64,000 nt of DNA from Cladosporium sp. IMV 00045 (lineage: Eukaryota > Ascomycota > Dothideomycetes > Cladosporiales > Cladosporiaceae): assembly GCA_001931905.2 (NCBI GenBank), contig MSJI02000914.1, positions 1 through 64,000 on the forward strand, written 5' to 3'. Shown here one piece after another: positions 21,813 through 33,420 of the stretch. Every line of letters begins with the position of its first letter. Within the stretch, counting starts at the first letter, position 1. Under the pieces are notes generated by a model. It was not told where the DNA came from. It made no database searches and saw only the letters and a program-made list of their open reading frames with translations. The position numbers and the translations under genes are program-made.

Positions 21813-23833
21813 TTTCCTTTGCCTGTCTATTTCCCAAGATACCCAGACGAGATTTTTGAGACGATCAATTTTCCCTCAGATGACCAGACCCTGAGGCTGA
21901 GTCGCATATTTTGCAGTACTACAATCACATAAACCATAGTCAAATGTATTCTTATCCTGTGCTTCAATCATCATTTCCCTGCTGAACATCTGGTGTTCGT
22001 AAGTCTGTATAAGCCAACTTTATCTTTATCACCAAGGCTTGATAACATGTTCTCATGAGCCTTTCCGCAAGCTCGCTGAGCTTCTCTTGAGGTCGATTCA
22101 AACGCTTGACTCCTTATATAACTTGTTCAGTATGGCTCCACCAGCACGCAGTAAGCGTTGAAAAGACGCCAGTCGCGAGTTGCATTTCATGTGGTATAGT
22201 AATCGTGACCGCATTTGACCGCATTTGGAGATTGCACATTGCCCCAGCCACACTCTCAAGCATCACTCTTATACCAACTCATGTATAAGGAAACCACTCA
22301 CCTGGGTCGCGAGTCACATATAAGCCTATATTGACCGCTCACTCGCCGAACTGCGGTTGCAGAAAGCCCTATCACAGTAACATGGGGTCGGTAGACCTAT
22401 ACTTCGGTAAGGTAGCTTTGTGCCGATGTCCCACAACAACCCTATAACAGTACCATGCAGCCGTACATATTATTATCGATCCTCCAGTATAACACCCCAC
22501 TATTCCGAGGAACAAGCTGTTGTTATACCTCCACATTGAGCTCCATTCGCGTTCGGACACGGTCGCGCGGCCGTTCTTCGTCGTTCATCGATGTGACGCT
22601 GAATCGTCTTGTTTTAATTTCTGGGTTGCACATATACCGTATTGTAGCGTCGTTCGTCGGTATCGGTCCTCGTCGGGCCGTGCTTTTGAGTGCCGTTTGT
22701 GATCGTCGTTTTGGTGTCTCGGCGTGGAGGGATTCGTCGTTCGGCAGGAGGATCGTCTTCCTTCCGCTCTCCGCCCGAACTTCCGCCTGAACACTTAGAA
22801 TCACTAGGAGGTAGTTCTACAGGATGCCTGGATGCGATCCACACTCTCCCACACACCACGCTGCGGGCAAGGTCGCTAGAGAGCAACCAAAGCTGGCTAA
22901 ATATGACCGTCCGACGTTGAGCGTTTCACTCTTCTATCGCTCAAGTTGCGAACCGCCTCGATGGCGAGAATCCTGCCGGTTTTGGTGAACTTGACCACTG
23001 ATTATTGTGGCAGTGACCTCTGGGCTCCGAAATCGCGATTGAAGATCTTGGGAACTACCAAAAGGTGTAACGGCCAGTCATGACAGCGCAATTAGTGGGC
23101 GAGTAGACGAGTCTCATTACCTATGACTGAACCAGGGCTAAACTCCGTGATCTTCCACTCGGTCTCCTGCCCAGTTTGGGATGGTACGCTGTGACGATAC
23201 TTTGCATCCATCGACCCTTGAAGATGCGTAATATCATTATTACTGAAGACAGATCAGCAACCGCCATAAACGTTTCGCTTCTCTGGGCTGTGAAGCGTTG
23301 CAAGCATCCCTGGATGAGCTAACAATTTGGTAAGAGTAGTGCATCCAGTGGAGAATGAAGATCAAGTTGACAAATCTCACCTCCTAGCAGTCTTCCTCTT
23401 CATCATGGACGCTACGCCTTATTCAAATCACTCGCTTTTCAATCGCAGATGCGAGCGATCACACAATCTGTGGGTTCTCAGATACCGTCGGTTCGCTCAA
23501 CCGTCCACGAGGCAGCAAGAACTCACAATCATCGAAGTGACGATTTGTCCCAAGCTCAGAAGAATCACTGGTCACAGATCTTCACATATCCAGATGCTCA
23601 GCAAGCTAGGCGCGATTGCGCAACATATTCGTCAGCACTCGCAAGGCGTGTTGTGGCCATGGAAGCATTGCGGTGATCAACGTCTGGGCACCCAGCACGC
23701 AGTGTCATCTAGCCTCAGCCGTCGTACTTTCAAGCTTGCACACCACAAAAAGGATAAAGATGCTTTCGACTTCGGATGCAAATATGAAAGTCTTTTAGAG
23801 ACGAAGGCCGATCGATTTTTGCATCTTGCTTAT
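21813..23833. other. Intergenic, convergent, about 2 kb
   Basis: No supported gene. A 198-codon plus frame (23327-23923) runs into the antisense of the lactonase and has no domain. Three overlapping frames around 22520-22920 are GC-skewed but lack start context or similarity. Confidence 0.55.
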
Positions 23834-25079
23834 CTACTCAGCCCAAACAACGGAACTCAGGCCATCTTCTCCGCCATCAGTTCCCTTCGAGCCAACAGGA
23901 ATACTAGTAATCAGGTTGCCTAGCTTGCCTGTAGATGGATTACGCGAAACGATAGCAACGTTCGCCGAGGTCTGTCCTGCAATCGCAACGAGGTCGCCAG
24001 CTTTGTTGATGGAGAAAGTCCGAGGATACCACCCGTTTGCCTTTGTGTTTTCGACGATAGCCAGAGCACCAGAAGAGTTGATGCTGTAAGTCGCCAGGGA
24101 GTCTTGCTGCGAGCCGTAAAGCTGGTCGTTACGGTTGGAAGCGTAGAGGAAGTTGCCAGCAACGTGGACCTCGGCGGCTTTGATGGGTTGTCTGCCAGCT
24201 GTGGGCTTTCCGGATGCAAATGTAGAAAGCGTTTGGGTCCTGTTGAGAGACATGCATCCGGAGCTGGGGTACTTGACAGTCCAAGCTGAAACAGAGTTGC
24301 TGAGCTCGTTGATGGTATACAGCATCTGGCCTTGAGTGGAGCCGGCGGTAGGAGCCCACCAGGCGCCGTGACGTGGGCCATCACCAGAACCTGCTTGAGC
24401 GGCAGGGCATGCAGTCAGCTTGCCGGTCGAAGCGTCGACGCTGAAGATACGAATGAGATCGGCACCAAGATCTGGCACAATAAGGTATTTGCCGGTCGGG
24501 TCCTTGAAAATCGCGTGCGGGTGAGGTGCATTCTGTCTGGAGCTCACGGGACCTGGTTGGGACATGGTGAACTTCTCCTTCTGCAGGACCTGAGAACTGG
24601 AGCTAAGAGGTAACTTGTAGGTCGCAATGGTCGATGGGTCACTATTTGCAAGTCAGACCGGAAAGCTGAGCATCGTCCAGATGTACCTACTATTCGGCCA
24701 TGGCTACAAAGCTGGTACCATTAACGCCTCCGTACAGCGAACCATGGACCTCGCCACCGGTCGACTTAGCTTGGCCGCTCTGCCTCAGAGAGCCATCGTT
24801 GTTGACGGAGTAGGAGGTGATCACACTACCACCACCCCACGAGCCTGTCTCGTCGAAGCAGTACAGTGACTTCGAAGGCGAGTCGAAGGTCAACCATGCT
24901 GGCATGCGTCCGCAACCGGACGCAGTGGAAGTAATAGCCAGCGAACCATTACCGTTGTTGCCGGCCGTGTAAGAAAGTGAATAGACAGAGCCGGAGAAGT
25001 GGCTAGCGTAGAGGTTGGCTCCAAACGCACTTGGTACCAGACCAAGGGCAGTCACAGCGATGGAGGAAATGAAGTGCAT
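23834..25079 (-). CDS. Secreted seven-bladed beta-propeller lactonase
   Basis: Two exons on minus, 25079-24691 and 24641-23834 (49-nt intron, donor GTAGGT, phase 2), encode 398 aa. A clear signal peptide (MHFISSIAVTALGLVPSAFG) precedes repeated propeller blades with the lactonase pattern: LYASHFSGSVYSLSY, NAPHPHAIFKDPTGKYLIVPDLGADLIRIF (the HPH and PDLG positions), VAGNFLYASNRND and WYPRTFSINKAGDLVAI. This is the Pfam lactonase / 6-phosphogluconolactonase-like family, which in fungi also contains carboxy-muconate cyclases. The signal peptide implies an extracellular substrate, so cytosolic pentose-phosphate work is unlikely. Substrate unknown. Confidence 0.87.
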
Positions 25080-26509
25080 GTTGAAAGGGACGCGGTATCA
25101 AACGCGGGATGATAGAGAAGAGAAAGAAGGGCTTGCTATGCTCACCTGGGTTTCAAGATAGGGTTGGATCCAGGTTATGTATCATCTACTCTTTGTCTTC
25201 CAACCTGGACGCGATCCGTATGTCTCTATCTCAGACAAGGCGCATCGGACAGTGTTCTGCAGTGTACAGTAGGCTTGTTGCAGGTATGAATCCGGAGCGA
25301 AGCCTGCAGCAGACCCGCTACCGAAATGACACGGAGACCACTGGTATGGTGCGACATTAATAAAGGAGTTGCGGCAATTCAGCCTATTCAACTTGAGGTG
25401 CGCTGTCGGCTTGGCTTTTGCTCAAGCTTCATCAAGTTCTCTTGCCGATAGATGGTGGAAACAATTTACATTAGCAAGGAATGTGGTATTAATTACATGA
25501 ACTTGCTTTCGTAGATGCGCATCTTCGCAATTTAAGCAATATCCACCGAGATGCCTTTCAGCCGTCTCTCCTGTCCAGGATGGTCACCTACATCTGCTGA
25601 TGAGCATAATTGTGCTCGATAAAAGATGGCAGAGTTGAGAATGGAACGTAACAATCCGAATTCAAAGATGCATCGGATATGTTTCTTCAAAGAACATGCC
25701 TTGTTCTGTCCTTTCACTGAATTCAAGGACCAGCGGTTCACCTCACTGAAGCTCCATTATAGGTACATTGCACTTGCTATCCTCGGACACCACTTCATTC
25801 ATAACCCAAAGATTATCCAGATTGACAGTAGAAGTAGTACATCCATGGGGCCTTATTTACGCCTGATGAAACTCCTGGCCCGTATCAGCTGCGGGCTCAT
25901 GTCGCCCGTAAGCCGAAACAAGGTACACACAGTCAGACAAGATCCAGTGTCACCGAAGACATGGACGAAAGGAGATGGCTGAAAACTCATAATAAGCTAA
26001 AGCCGCCGGAAAGCATTGCTTTGGCTTCGCTTTCAATACATGGCTTGGTCCCATGATCACAAAGATGGCACCCTGCGCGTGATCCAATCTTAGGCATTTA
26101 AGAAAAGAAGGACGGAAAGGACTAGCAAAATGGTCAGCTCTGACATGTAGGAGATATATCTTCATCAAACCCAAGCATGCTCATTGAAACGCTGTAGTGA
26201 ATGAAGCGCCGCTCGGAAGACAGCCATGTCGTCACTCATTTGGGCCCATGTAGATGTGATGCGACGTAAAACTGAGTTTCCCGCATCGTCTCCTCGATTT
26301 TCTGATATCGTACAGCTATTCATACGACGCTCGCTGCTGTCGCTCAAGCATATGTTTCTTGCGTGATGTGCATTTATACACTCTTCATATACAACCCTTG
26401 TCCATCCCCGGACATGCTGCTCCTCCCATTGTACTCGTACACTTTGCTTTGTTCATTGTTGGTATAGATATGTTCTGTTGCGGATCTGCGATGGTCGGGC
26501 TTATATCAT
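25080..26509. other. Intergenic, about 1.4 kb
   Basis: Promoter of the lactonase and 3' side of the Tom5 gene. Only short, domain-free frames; relatively AT-rich around 25440-25800. No repeat seen. Confidence 0.6.
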
Positions 26510-26792
26510 TTACACGAGCTTGGAGGCGTAGTCGATGGCGAAGGGAGCTGAGCGGTTTGTTAGCATGCCTGATGATCCCTTTCTTCCGTCACATGGCAAG
26601 CCGGTTGCGAGGGGTGTTCTCAATACATACAGAGGTAGAGGAGGACGCAGGTAGTAAGGGCGCCGTAGACGGTCTGCTTGGCCAGAGCCTCCTGCTGCTT
26701 AAGCTCCTCAGCGGAGGGAGGGGGAGGTGCTGCGAATCATTAGTTTCGAGTGCGATGTATAGAATCATACTGATTCACTCACCGCCGAACAT
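26510..26792 (-). CDS. TOM5: Mitochondrial outer-membrane translocase subunit Tom5
   Basis: Three exons on minus: 26792-26783 (only 10 coding bases), 26729-26631 and 26547-26510, joined by introns with donors GTGAGT and GTATGT. The product is 48 aa. It begins MFGAPPPPSAEELKQQE, has a single transmembrane helix (TVYGALTTCVLLYLSPFAID) and ends YASKLV. The MFG start, the Pro/Ser linker, the acidic-amphipathic helix and the tail-anchored SPF segment are those of fungal Tom5. Known role: small TOM-complex subunit that passes preproteins from the receptors to the Tom40 pore. It is head to head with IWS1. It is too short and too split to show as a long open frame. Confidence 0.9.
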
Positions 26793-27110
26793 TTTGATAT
26801 TTGAGGTGGTTGTATTGACGGTGAATGAGGTGGTTGATGAAGGAGATAATTGCTGGCGCTGCGCTGGTGATGCTCGCAACTGAGGATGAAAGTTGATGGT
26901 GCACGGACGTTCTTTGCATGTGATGCGCGCCAAGCTGGAGACTTCATCAAAGGAGCGACGGCATGTTCGCGCGCAACACTACTTCATCACATAGTAGCTT
27001 GCTGCTAGCAACACTCTCCACCTGAACAGTCAACTGCGCACCGATTTGGACCACAATACGAAGACTTGCATCACCAAAAATCACTCGCGACTCGACCTGT
27101 GAGCGCCAAC
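26793..27110. promoter_or_regulatory. Shared promoter of TOM5 and IWS1
   Basis: 318 bases separate the two divergent start codons. The stretch holds no gene and must contain both core promoters; I see no TATA box. Confidence 0.5.
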
Positions 27111-28548
27111 ATGGAGGATCTCGAAGTGCCGACTGGTTCGCCGGTGGTCGAGAACGGCCAGGAGCCCGAAGGCAACAATGATCCCGGCGACATTCAGAAG
27201 CCTGAGATTGAGGAGGAGAATGGTGCCACACCGCCGATGGCCGAGCCTACAAACGACATGGATGCGGTAGAAGACGAGGCGATGCCTAATGATGGCGACA
27301 ATGACGACGAGGAGCAAGAGCCGAACAACGACGCAGACTCGGACCTCGATGAGCTAGACGAGGCGCAATTCGACAACTTTGACCCAGAGAGCGCGAACAT
27401 CAACGTGCCTGAGCAGCCAGTTGCTGTGGATGACAGCAACGTTGGACAGCTGGGTGTTCACAAGAGGAAGAGAGTGGAGGGAGAAGATGGCGAGCGCAAA
27501 AAGAAGAAGAAGGAGGGCAGGCGAGAGAAGGCAAAGAAGGTCAGGGCTGGTGGCGATGATGAAGACAACTTTGAGGGTGGTCCAGAGATGGAGGGCAGCA
27601 GGAGAAAGAAAGCCAGCACAGCTGCGAAGAAGACATCCAGAGCGAGAACACCTGAGAACGAAGACAATCTCAGCCCAGAAGAGCGTGAGTTTGAACTTCA
27701 TGGGGAAAGCTGTGGACGGATACTAATAACATATCACAGGTCGCCGACGCGCTCTCGACCGCAAGATGGACGAGGCTCTTCGCAGCAACAAGCCTGCACG
27801 CCGCAAGGCTGGCGGTATTGACCTGGAAGCTGCCGGCGACGCTGAGCTCGAAGAAATGCGCCAACGCATGGCCAACGCCTGCCAGGCCGATGCCGCAGCA
27901 CGTCAGAACAACCAAGTCGCCACCCACAAGCTCAAACTGCTACCCGCAGTCACCGAATTATTGAACAAGAATACCCTTCGCTCATCGATCGTTGATCCCG
28001 ATATCAACATCCTTGAAGCCGTGCGCTTCTTCCTCGAGCCCGCTGATACCGATGCCGCCCTTCCCAACTACCAGATCCAGCGCGAGCTTTTCTCTATTCT
28101 CGGACGTCTCAGCATGACCAAAGAAGCCCTCATCGCTTCTGGCATTGCAAAGGTCATGGTCTTCTACACCAAGTCATCCCAAACACAGCCCGCCATCAAA
28201 CGCCAGGCCGAGCGCCTTGTCAGCGAATGGATGCGCATTGTGCTCGGCAAGCGCAAGGACATGCGCGCAAAGACTGTGCAGTCCGCCACTTACGACCCAA
28301 TGGCCGCCAGCCAGCGACCAGGAGGCAGTCAAATCGATCGAGCCGCTTTGGCTGCGGAGAAGCGCAGACGTGCGCTCGAGATTCCGGTTGTTGGCAATCG
28401 TGCTCGTGTTCAGGGCACTGTCGGCACTTACACAATTGCGCCTGTCAACAACCTCAGCAATGTTGTCCAACAGGATAACCGCAGGCTGGGAAGCAGTGGT
28501 GAGGAGGCTTTCAGGAAGGTCGCCACAAGGGCTACGGGCAAGCGATAA
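27111..28548 (+). CDS. IWS1: Transcription elongation factor Iws1/Spn1
   Basis: Exons 27111-27684 and 27740-28548 (55-nt intron, phase 1) encode 460 aa. The first 130 residues are acidic and disordered (repeated Glu/Asp blocks), followed by a Lys-rich nuclear-localisation stretch (ERKKKKKEGRREKAKK). Residues about 255-365 are the TFIIS N-terminal (LW/TND) domain: LLPAVTELLNKNTLRSSI, NILEAVRFFLEP, LFSILGRLSMTKEALIASGI, AERLVSEWMRIVLGKRKDMR. Known role: Iws1/Spn1 binds Spt6 and RNA polymerase II and couples elongation to chromatin and mRNA processing. The ATG at 27111 is the first in frame; upstream codons lack ATG. Confidence 0.95.
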
Positions 28549-28836
28549 GTGCTTTTTGCAGGCAGTGGATGTCATTCAGGGATGAAAATGGTGGGGACTG
28601 TGTTACTGGGGTTAGCAAAGGGTCGATGCGTACGGCGTTTGGAGTATAACTTGACCGCCAGTTCGAAGAACGGGCTGGTAAATTCTATTAGACTGACGGG
28701 TGGAGTGAAAAGAAACATGCAATTGCTGTACTAGTAAAAGAAATCACTCTCGATTACTCTCCAGACCCCTCCGACGTTCCTTGGTCCTCGCTCATCCCGT
28801 CAAACGACGGTAAAATTAACTTGCAAAAACCTCGCC

Positions 28837-30141
28837 TCACTGTTGCAGCGCAAGCAGCTTCGTCGTCCTTCTCGACAAAGTGATCCATCTATCCAAACTC
28901 ATCCCCCTGATCGGTGAACTGGCACCAGTGTGGCCAAGAGGGGACGAGGGTGTGCGACCCAGCCTCAGTCGAGTCCTGTGCAGAGCGTTGAGCTCCTTTC
29001 TCGCTTGGATTTCCTCCCTTTCCAGTCGCTTCTGCTCAAGCTCTAGTTCCTTGTCCATGATCTGATGGTGGATTTCTTCTTCCTCGTCCGGTTTTTGGGT
29101 AAGGTCGATCACGCCGGGCTCCTCTCGCTTAATAGGCCTAGATTCCACTCTGGTGTCTTTTGGCTGTGTAACGAGCGAAGAGCGACTCGGTTCGATTTTG
29201 TTGGTCTGTTGCGAAGTCGAGTCGGCGGTTGGCGTTGTCGGCATGATTGATGGGTTGGCGGGGAGCTCAGGAGTGGTGAAATACGATGCTCGAGTCTTGC
29301 CCTGGACAGGGGACAACAGCGGTGCCGATCTGGTTGCGTCCGGCAGAGACATAGTCTTCGAGGTATCATCATCTGACGTTCCAAAGATCGGCTGCTTGTC
29401 CTGGCCATGAATGCTACTTTCGCCTTTCGTTGCAGATGCACCAGCATTACCGCTAGCCTTCTTCACGGGTTCAGCCCGCTTTCTTTTCACTCCACGCTTG
29501 GCCGGCGATGCTCTAATACTCTTGTCGTTTGTGCTTCTCTCCTTGAAACTTAATGCACCAACGTTACTTTCCTGAGGCATGCGACTTCCGGACGGCCGAC
29601 ACAAGATCGCGACGACGTAGTCTCCCCCAGGAACACGCTCAAATGCCTCCAGCGCTTTTGTGCTGTTGTTATCCCAGCGAGGGTCAGAGACTCCACACTC
29701 AAGTTCAATGACCATGGACACAACATCTGCCACATGCTTCGAGTCTTTCAGATTACGTTCCTTCGGCATTGACACCGTCCAATGAAACCACCACTCCCCG
29801 TCTGGCTCGTCTCCAACCGGCACCTTGTGCTCCCAGATCAATTGCGATCTCACAGGTTCTCTCGTAGCCGTGCCCTTGATGTGGATAGTTACTTGAAGGA
29901 GATTGCCACCTTGGAAGTCGAAGTTTGGTGCAAGACAGAATTTAATGGTCATCCGACTGTCCAGACCAGATTTGTCGGGCATCACGTAGAACTGAGATCG
30001 CCGGGCTGTGTAGTCGCCTTCGTGCAATATGTTACCACCAGCGTTCGTCGCTGGCGCTTCCGAGTTGGCGACTGCATCGTACTCTTGGAGTACTTTGCCC
30101 TGGTGCTGGACTTTGATTGTGAAGCCGTCTTTGTGCCGCAT
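28837..30141 (-). CDS. Orphan-family protein, copy A (N-terminal beta domain, coiled-coil tail)
   Basis: An intronless 434-aa protein. Residues 1 to about 200 look like a folded beta-rich domain (starts MRHKDGFTIKVQHQGKVLQEYD; FDFQGGNLLQVTIHIKG; VVSMVIELECGVSDPRWD). Residues 215-350 are disordered and basic, with a nuclear-localisation stretch (PAKRGVKRKRAEPVKK). They are followed by the short motif KREEPGVIDLTQ, resembling a SUMO-acceptor or SUMO-interaction context. The end (about 365-415) is a coiled coil rich in Glu/Lys/Leu. Copies B (30554-32008) and C (35435-37496) share this plan. The N-terminus vaguely recalls fungal DUF7918-type proteins; I cannot confirm it. Probably nuclear; function unknown. 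Confidence 0.75.
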   Translation of the reverse strand: MRHKDGFTIKVQHQGKVLQEYDAVANSEAPATNAGGNILHEGDYTARRSQFYVMPDKSGLDSRMTIKFCLAPNFDFQGGNLLQVTIHIKGTATREPVRSQLIWEHKVPVGDEPDGEWWFHWTVSMPKERNLKDSKHVADVVSMVIELECGVSDPRWDNNSTKALEAFERVPGGDYVVAILCRPSGSRMPQESNVGALSFKERSTNDKSIRASPAKRGVKRKRAEPVKKASGNAGASATKGESSIHGQDKQPIFGTSDDDTSKTMSLPDATRSAPLLSPVQGKTRASYFTTPELPANPSIMPTTPTADSTSQQTNKIEPSRSSLVTQPKDTRVESRPIKREEPGVIDLTQKPDEEEEIHHQIMDKELELEQKRLEREEIQARKELNALHRTRLRLGRTPSSPLGHTGASSPIRGMSLDRWITLSRRTTKLLALQQ

Positions 30142-30553
30142 GCTGATGAAGAGTTATGTTGCTAGTTGCTTGTGGGTCCTCAGTTCGAAAGAGTGGAAAA
30201 GCAGGCAGTGCAGCAGACAAAGTGGTTGCTCTTGAAATGGGTGTAGAATGCAAGGTCAGTGGGTTTGAATCTTAGACTTGCAGGCCGAGCAAGCTCAAGG
30301 CAGCAGAGAATCACTTTAGCTCATTCACAGCACATCGGTCTGCAGTGAAACGCCAAAAGTAAGTGAATTATTTGGTGCTATCGGTATCATTGGATGATAT
30401 CTGCTAGCTAGTCTAGCCAGGCGTGAGTCTTTCGAGTCTCTCCATGACGCTTCACTTCAAAGTGTCATTCGCGCGACTGGCACGCACGTAGGAGTGACTT
30501 TTGCCCAAAGACTTCTCATTTGAAGGGCATGTCGTTCGATTGCATGAGGAAAT
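30142..30553. other. Spacer between orphan-family copies A and B
   Basis: 412 bases upstream of copy A and downstream of copy B. No gene or repeat noticed. Confidence 0.6.
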
Positions 30554-32008
30554 CTAATCACGGAAACTCACGCCAAACCTTTCTTCAAGCTCAATCGCTC
30601 GTCTAAGCTCGTTGGCTCTGTTCTGAGCCATCAACAACTCGTAATCCAGCCTTGCCCGGCGAATCTCTCTCTGCTCGTTTTCTCTAACACTGGTATCGGC
30701 GGCAGAAGAAGGAGGTCCTGCTGTTACCTGAGCTGGTTGTACGGAGCTGTCTCTGCCGATGGGTACTAATGAAGGCTGAGTGCTTGTCGATGCGGCATTA
30801 AGCGAAGCCTGTGATTCGGGCTCGTGTGAGCTGCCGGGAAGGTCGATCTCGTTCCTAGCCCTGGTATCTGAGCGGTTTTGCTGCTCCGCGAGGAGAGTCT
30901 CAGCGCTGTCGACTCGGTCGACATTGGCAGGTCGTTTCGTTCCCGCATACTCTACGAGGCGATTTGACAGCGTTGGATGTCCGCCGTTCTTATTGGTGGG
31001 ATGCTTGGATGATGACTTGCTTGGCTCTTCCAATGTGACACTCCTTCGCTTCTTGACGGTGTAGTCAACTCTTGCACTGCTAGCAATTCTTTTTGACCGG
31101 CGCGTGTACTCTCCAGTGCTTGCAGAGATGACCTTGTCATTCTGACGTTTTGGTTCAAGATAAGGCTGTTTTTCCATTTCGACTGAAGATCTCTTGCTGA
31201 CCTCTTCGCTGGGTTTCGACGCTGTAGATGCAGCTGAAAACTCGAATTCGCTCGGATCTAGGAGGAATGTGTCAACAATCGTGATCTCGTCAGAATGTCA
31301 TAGTAATTGAGGCGCATAGACAGACCCGTGATTCTGAACTCGAACGCATAGACCTCATGCTCTTTCGGCTGTGGTGGTCTGAACCAATCGGAGTGCGAGA
31401 TGATTGACTCTAGTGGCACATACAGCGCAGGCCCCTTGCCCACCGCCAGGGTGACCGGCGGCGCAATACTAGAGCCTACATGTATGGCGATGCAACCTTC
31501 AGGCGCATCCGTGAGAGGCCGCCATTCACAATTGTAGAGATTTCGAGCAATCTCGAAATCAACCGCTGAGTTGGATTAGCGCTCCACACTGAACAGTATT
31601 TAACATTTCATACTCACATTGTAGCGCCGTGACTTTGTCACCGTTCGTAGAATTACTGGCATCCTCAATGTTCCAGTTCCAATGCTCATTCCATGTAATT
31701 TCGAGCTCTTTCGACGTTTCGAGGCTCGTGAAGGGTATCCACCAGTACTGCACTTTAGCCGGGAAAAAAGACCCAGGCTTCTTGGGCCCTAAAGCTATTG
31801 CCACTCTCAATCCTTTAGACTGAGAGAAGTCGAAGGTTTTACGTAACTTCAAGACAATTTGTAAGCCGGTATCTGCATCGATAGTGACTAACGCACGCGA
31901 GAGCTTCGTCTTCGTGTAGTCTTCTCTGTAAGATCGGGGAACGGCATGCGCCTCCACAGCCCGGCCGTTTCTGATCTTGAGATGCACAGAGAGGTCGTCT
32001 GTATGCAT
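30554..32008 (-). CDS. Orphan-family protein, copy B
   Basis: Three exons on minus, 32008-31618, 31565-31326 and 31257-30554, each junction phase 1, encode 444 aa. Layout as copy A: a beta-rich N-terminal half (VTIDADTGLQIVLKLRKTFD, GLRVAIALGPKKPGSFFPAK, YAFEFRITDPSEFEF), a basic disordered middle (TRRSKRIASSARVDYTVKKRR) and a short C-terminal coiled coil (RRARLDYELLMAQNRANELR). The second intron is supported because it joins the frame of exon 2 to the long last exon and uses donor GTCTGT with a CTGAC branch-like site. Function unknown; nuclear location inferred from the basic cluster. Confidence 0.75.
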
Positions 32009-32326
32009 TGTATGCTTGTCTACGTTTTTTCGCTTAGAAGATCAAGCTTAAACGAATTGAGTAATTGTTTTGATGTCAGTTGAGGGCTTGAAGGAAGGAA
32101 TAAGTGAAAAGTCAAGACTGGCGTGAGGTGGTCGCGTTCATAGACCTGTCAGCACAAGCCGCCAATCAGAGCAGTGAAAATGAAGACCACGGGTCTTTCA
32201 TGTGAAGTGGTGTCTGTTAGTTTATGGGATATATTGGACATGTGTGAAACGTGGGCCTTTTGTACAGACGATCTTTCTTTTCTTCCTTCACTGGTTATTC
32301 ATCCCCTGCCCTTCTCCTCTCCTAAT
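32009..32326. other. Spacer upstream of copy B and downstream of NDUFA8
   Basis: 318 bases holding the promoter of copy B and the 3' end of the NDUFA8 gene. Nothing else seen. Confidence 0.6.
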
Positions 32327-33023
32327 CTATTGAGTCGTAATGCTGTGTGCGTAGATCTGTCGCTTGCGCTCGTGGACAGGGGTCTCGTTCTCTGGCGCAC
32401 CGGGTATCTTCTTCTCCAGCTTCTGTTTGGCTGTTAGCGGTCATGCGCGCCGTTTTCGAATCTTGCGCCTCGGTCGTGCAGGGCTTCCTAACATACCAGG
32501 TTGTCAAAAACACACTTGTTCAAAGGCCTCTCAAACTTCCTGCATTGCCAGAGCTGCTGGTTGTTGTTGTCGAGGCATTCCCAGTGCTTGCGGAACTCGG
32601 TCAAGCAGTGCTTGTTGATGTCGTCCAGCCTAAATGCATGTCAGACACATTCTCTGGCTTGTCCAATTTTCCAACCGAATAACGTCTCTTCTTCTTCAAT
32701 CCTCCGAGTGTACGTACACGCTGGTTGCGCATCTTGTGACCTTGCGACCCTCCCTCAAGCAGTCCAATTCTCCCTTTCCGTTCGCATCCGTCTTGCACTT
32801 CATGTAGTCATCGTTGTAGGGCTGGCAGCGCGCTCCAATGAAGAAGCTGGCGCTCATAAGAGGAGCCGAAGAGGCGCCAACCTCTTGCACCTTGGGAATG
32901 GACTCCGGGAGGGGAGTGGTGTCCACGAGGACCTGCTGGTTGAATCTGGGTGGAGAATGTCAGCACTTGATTTATTGGGTTTGCAGAAGCATTTGGGGCA
33001 TACCTGGGTTGTCTGGTGGACAT
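32327..33023 (-). CDS. NADH:ubiquinone oxidoreductase subunit NDUFA8 (complex I 19-21 kDa)
   Basis: Four exons on minus, 33023-33004 (20 nt), 32945-32718, 32629-32497 and 32422-32327, encode 158 aa. Four exact CX9C motifs are visible: CQPYNDDYMKC, CLREGRKVTRC, CLTEFRKHWEC and CRKFERPLNKC. The C-terminus is KLEKKIPGAPENETPVHERK. Two twin-CX9C (CHCH) units in a protein of this length are the mark of NDUFA8 (Neurospora nuo-20.8), an accessory subunit of the proximal membrane arm facing the intermembrane space, oxidised through the Mia40 route. It has no cleavable presequence, as expected. The donor GTACGT at 32717 was preferred to an overlapping GTGTAC because it keeps the frame into the third exon. 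Confidence 0.93.
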
Positions 33024-33420
33024 GATGAAGGCTCAATGGGTGGTATTTGCTATTCTGTCGTCGACTTAGAGCTCACATGAGGTTCATAGAGCCGTGGACT
33101 TGAAGCGGAGGTAATCGCGACGGCAGCAGCCGATTGGCCCGCCGGCACAAGCTACAGGCGCGTTTCTCGCTGCTCGCGACTTTGGCATTCGACTTTCTTG
33201 CGTTTCACAACTACAAAAGGAACGACAATAGAGGCTCGATTTTAGGAGCGCACTTTGGGCTAATTGCAAAACTCGGCAGTTCCTTCGAAACTCTTCACTC
33301 TTTCTCTACGAGCACACACAAACGACTACAAAGTACTACGGCCCGCCGTCGAGCTTCAGCTGGGTAATCCACCATTCAATTACCCTACAATCCGCCCTCC
33401 CTCCGGATATTCGCTTCAAC
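33024..33420. promoter_or_regulatory. Shared promoter of NDUFA8 and NUP57
   Basis: 397 bases between two divergent start codons, with a pyrimidine-rich leader before the nucleoporin ATG. No gene inside and no TATA box seen. Confidence 0.5.

Noticed and set aside
23327..23923. 198-codon plus open frame
   Set aside because: Its 3' part is antisense to conserved lactonase sequence and its 5' part shows no domain or codon bias.
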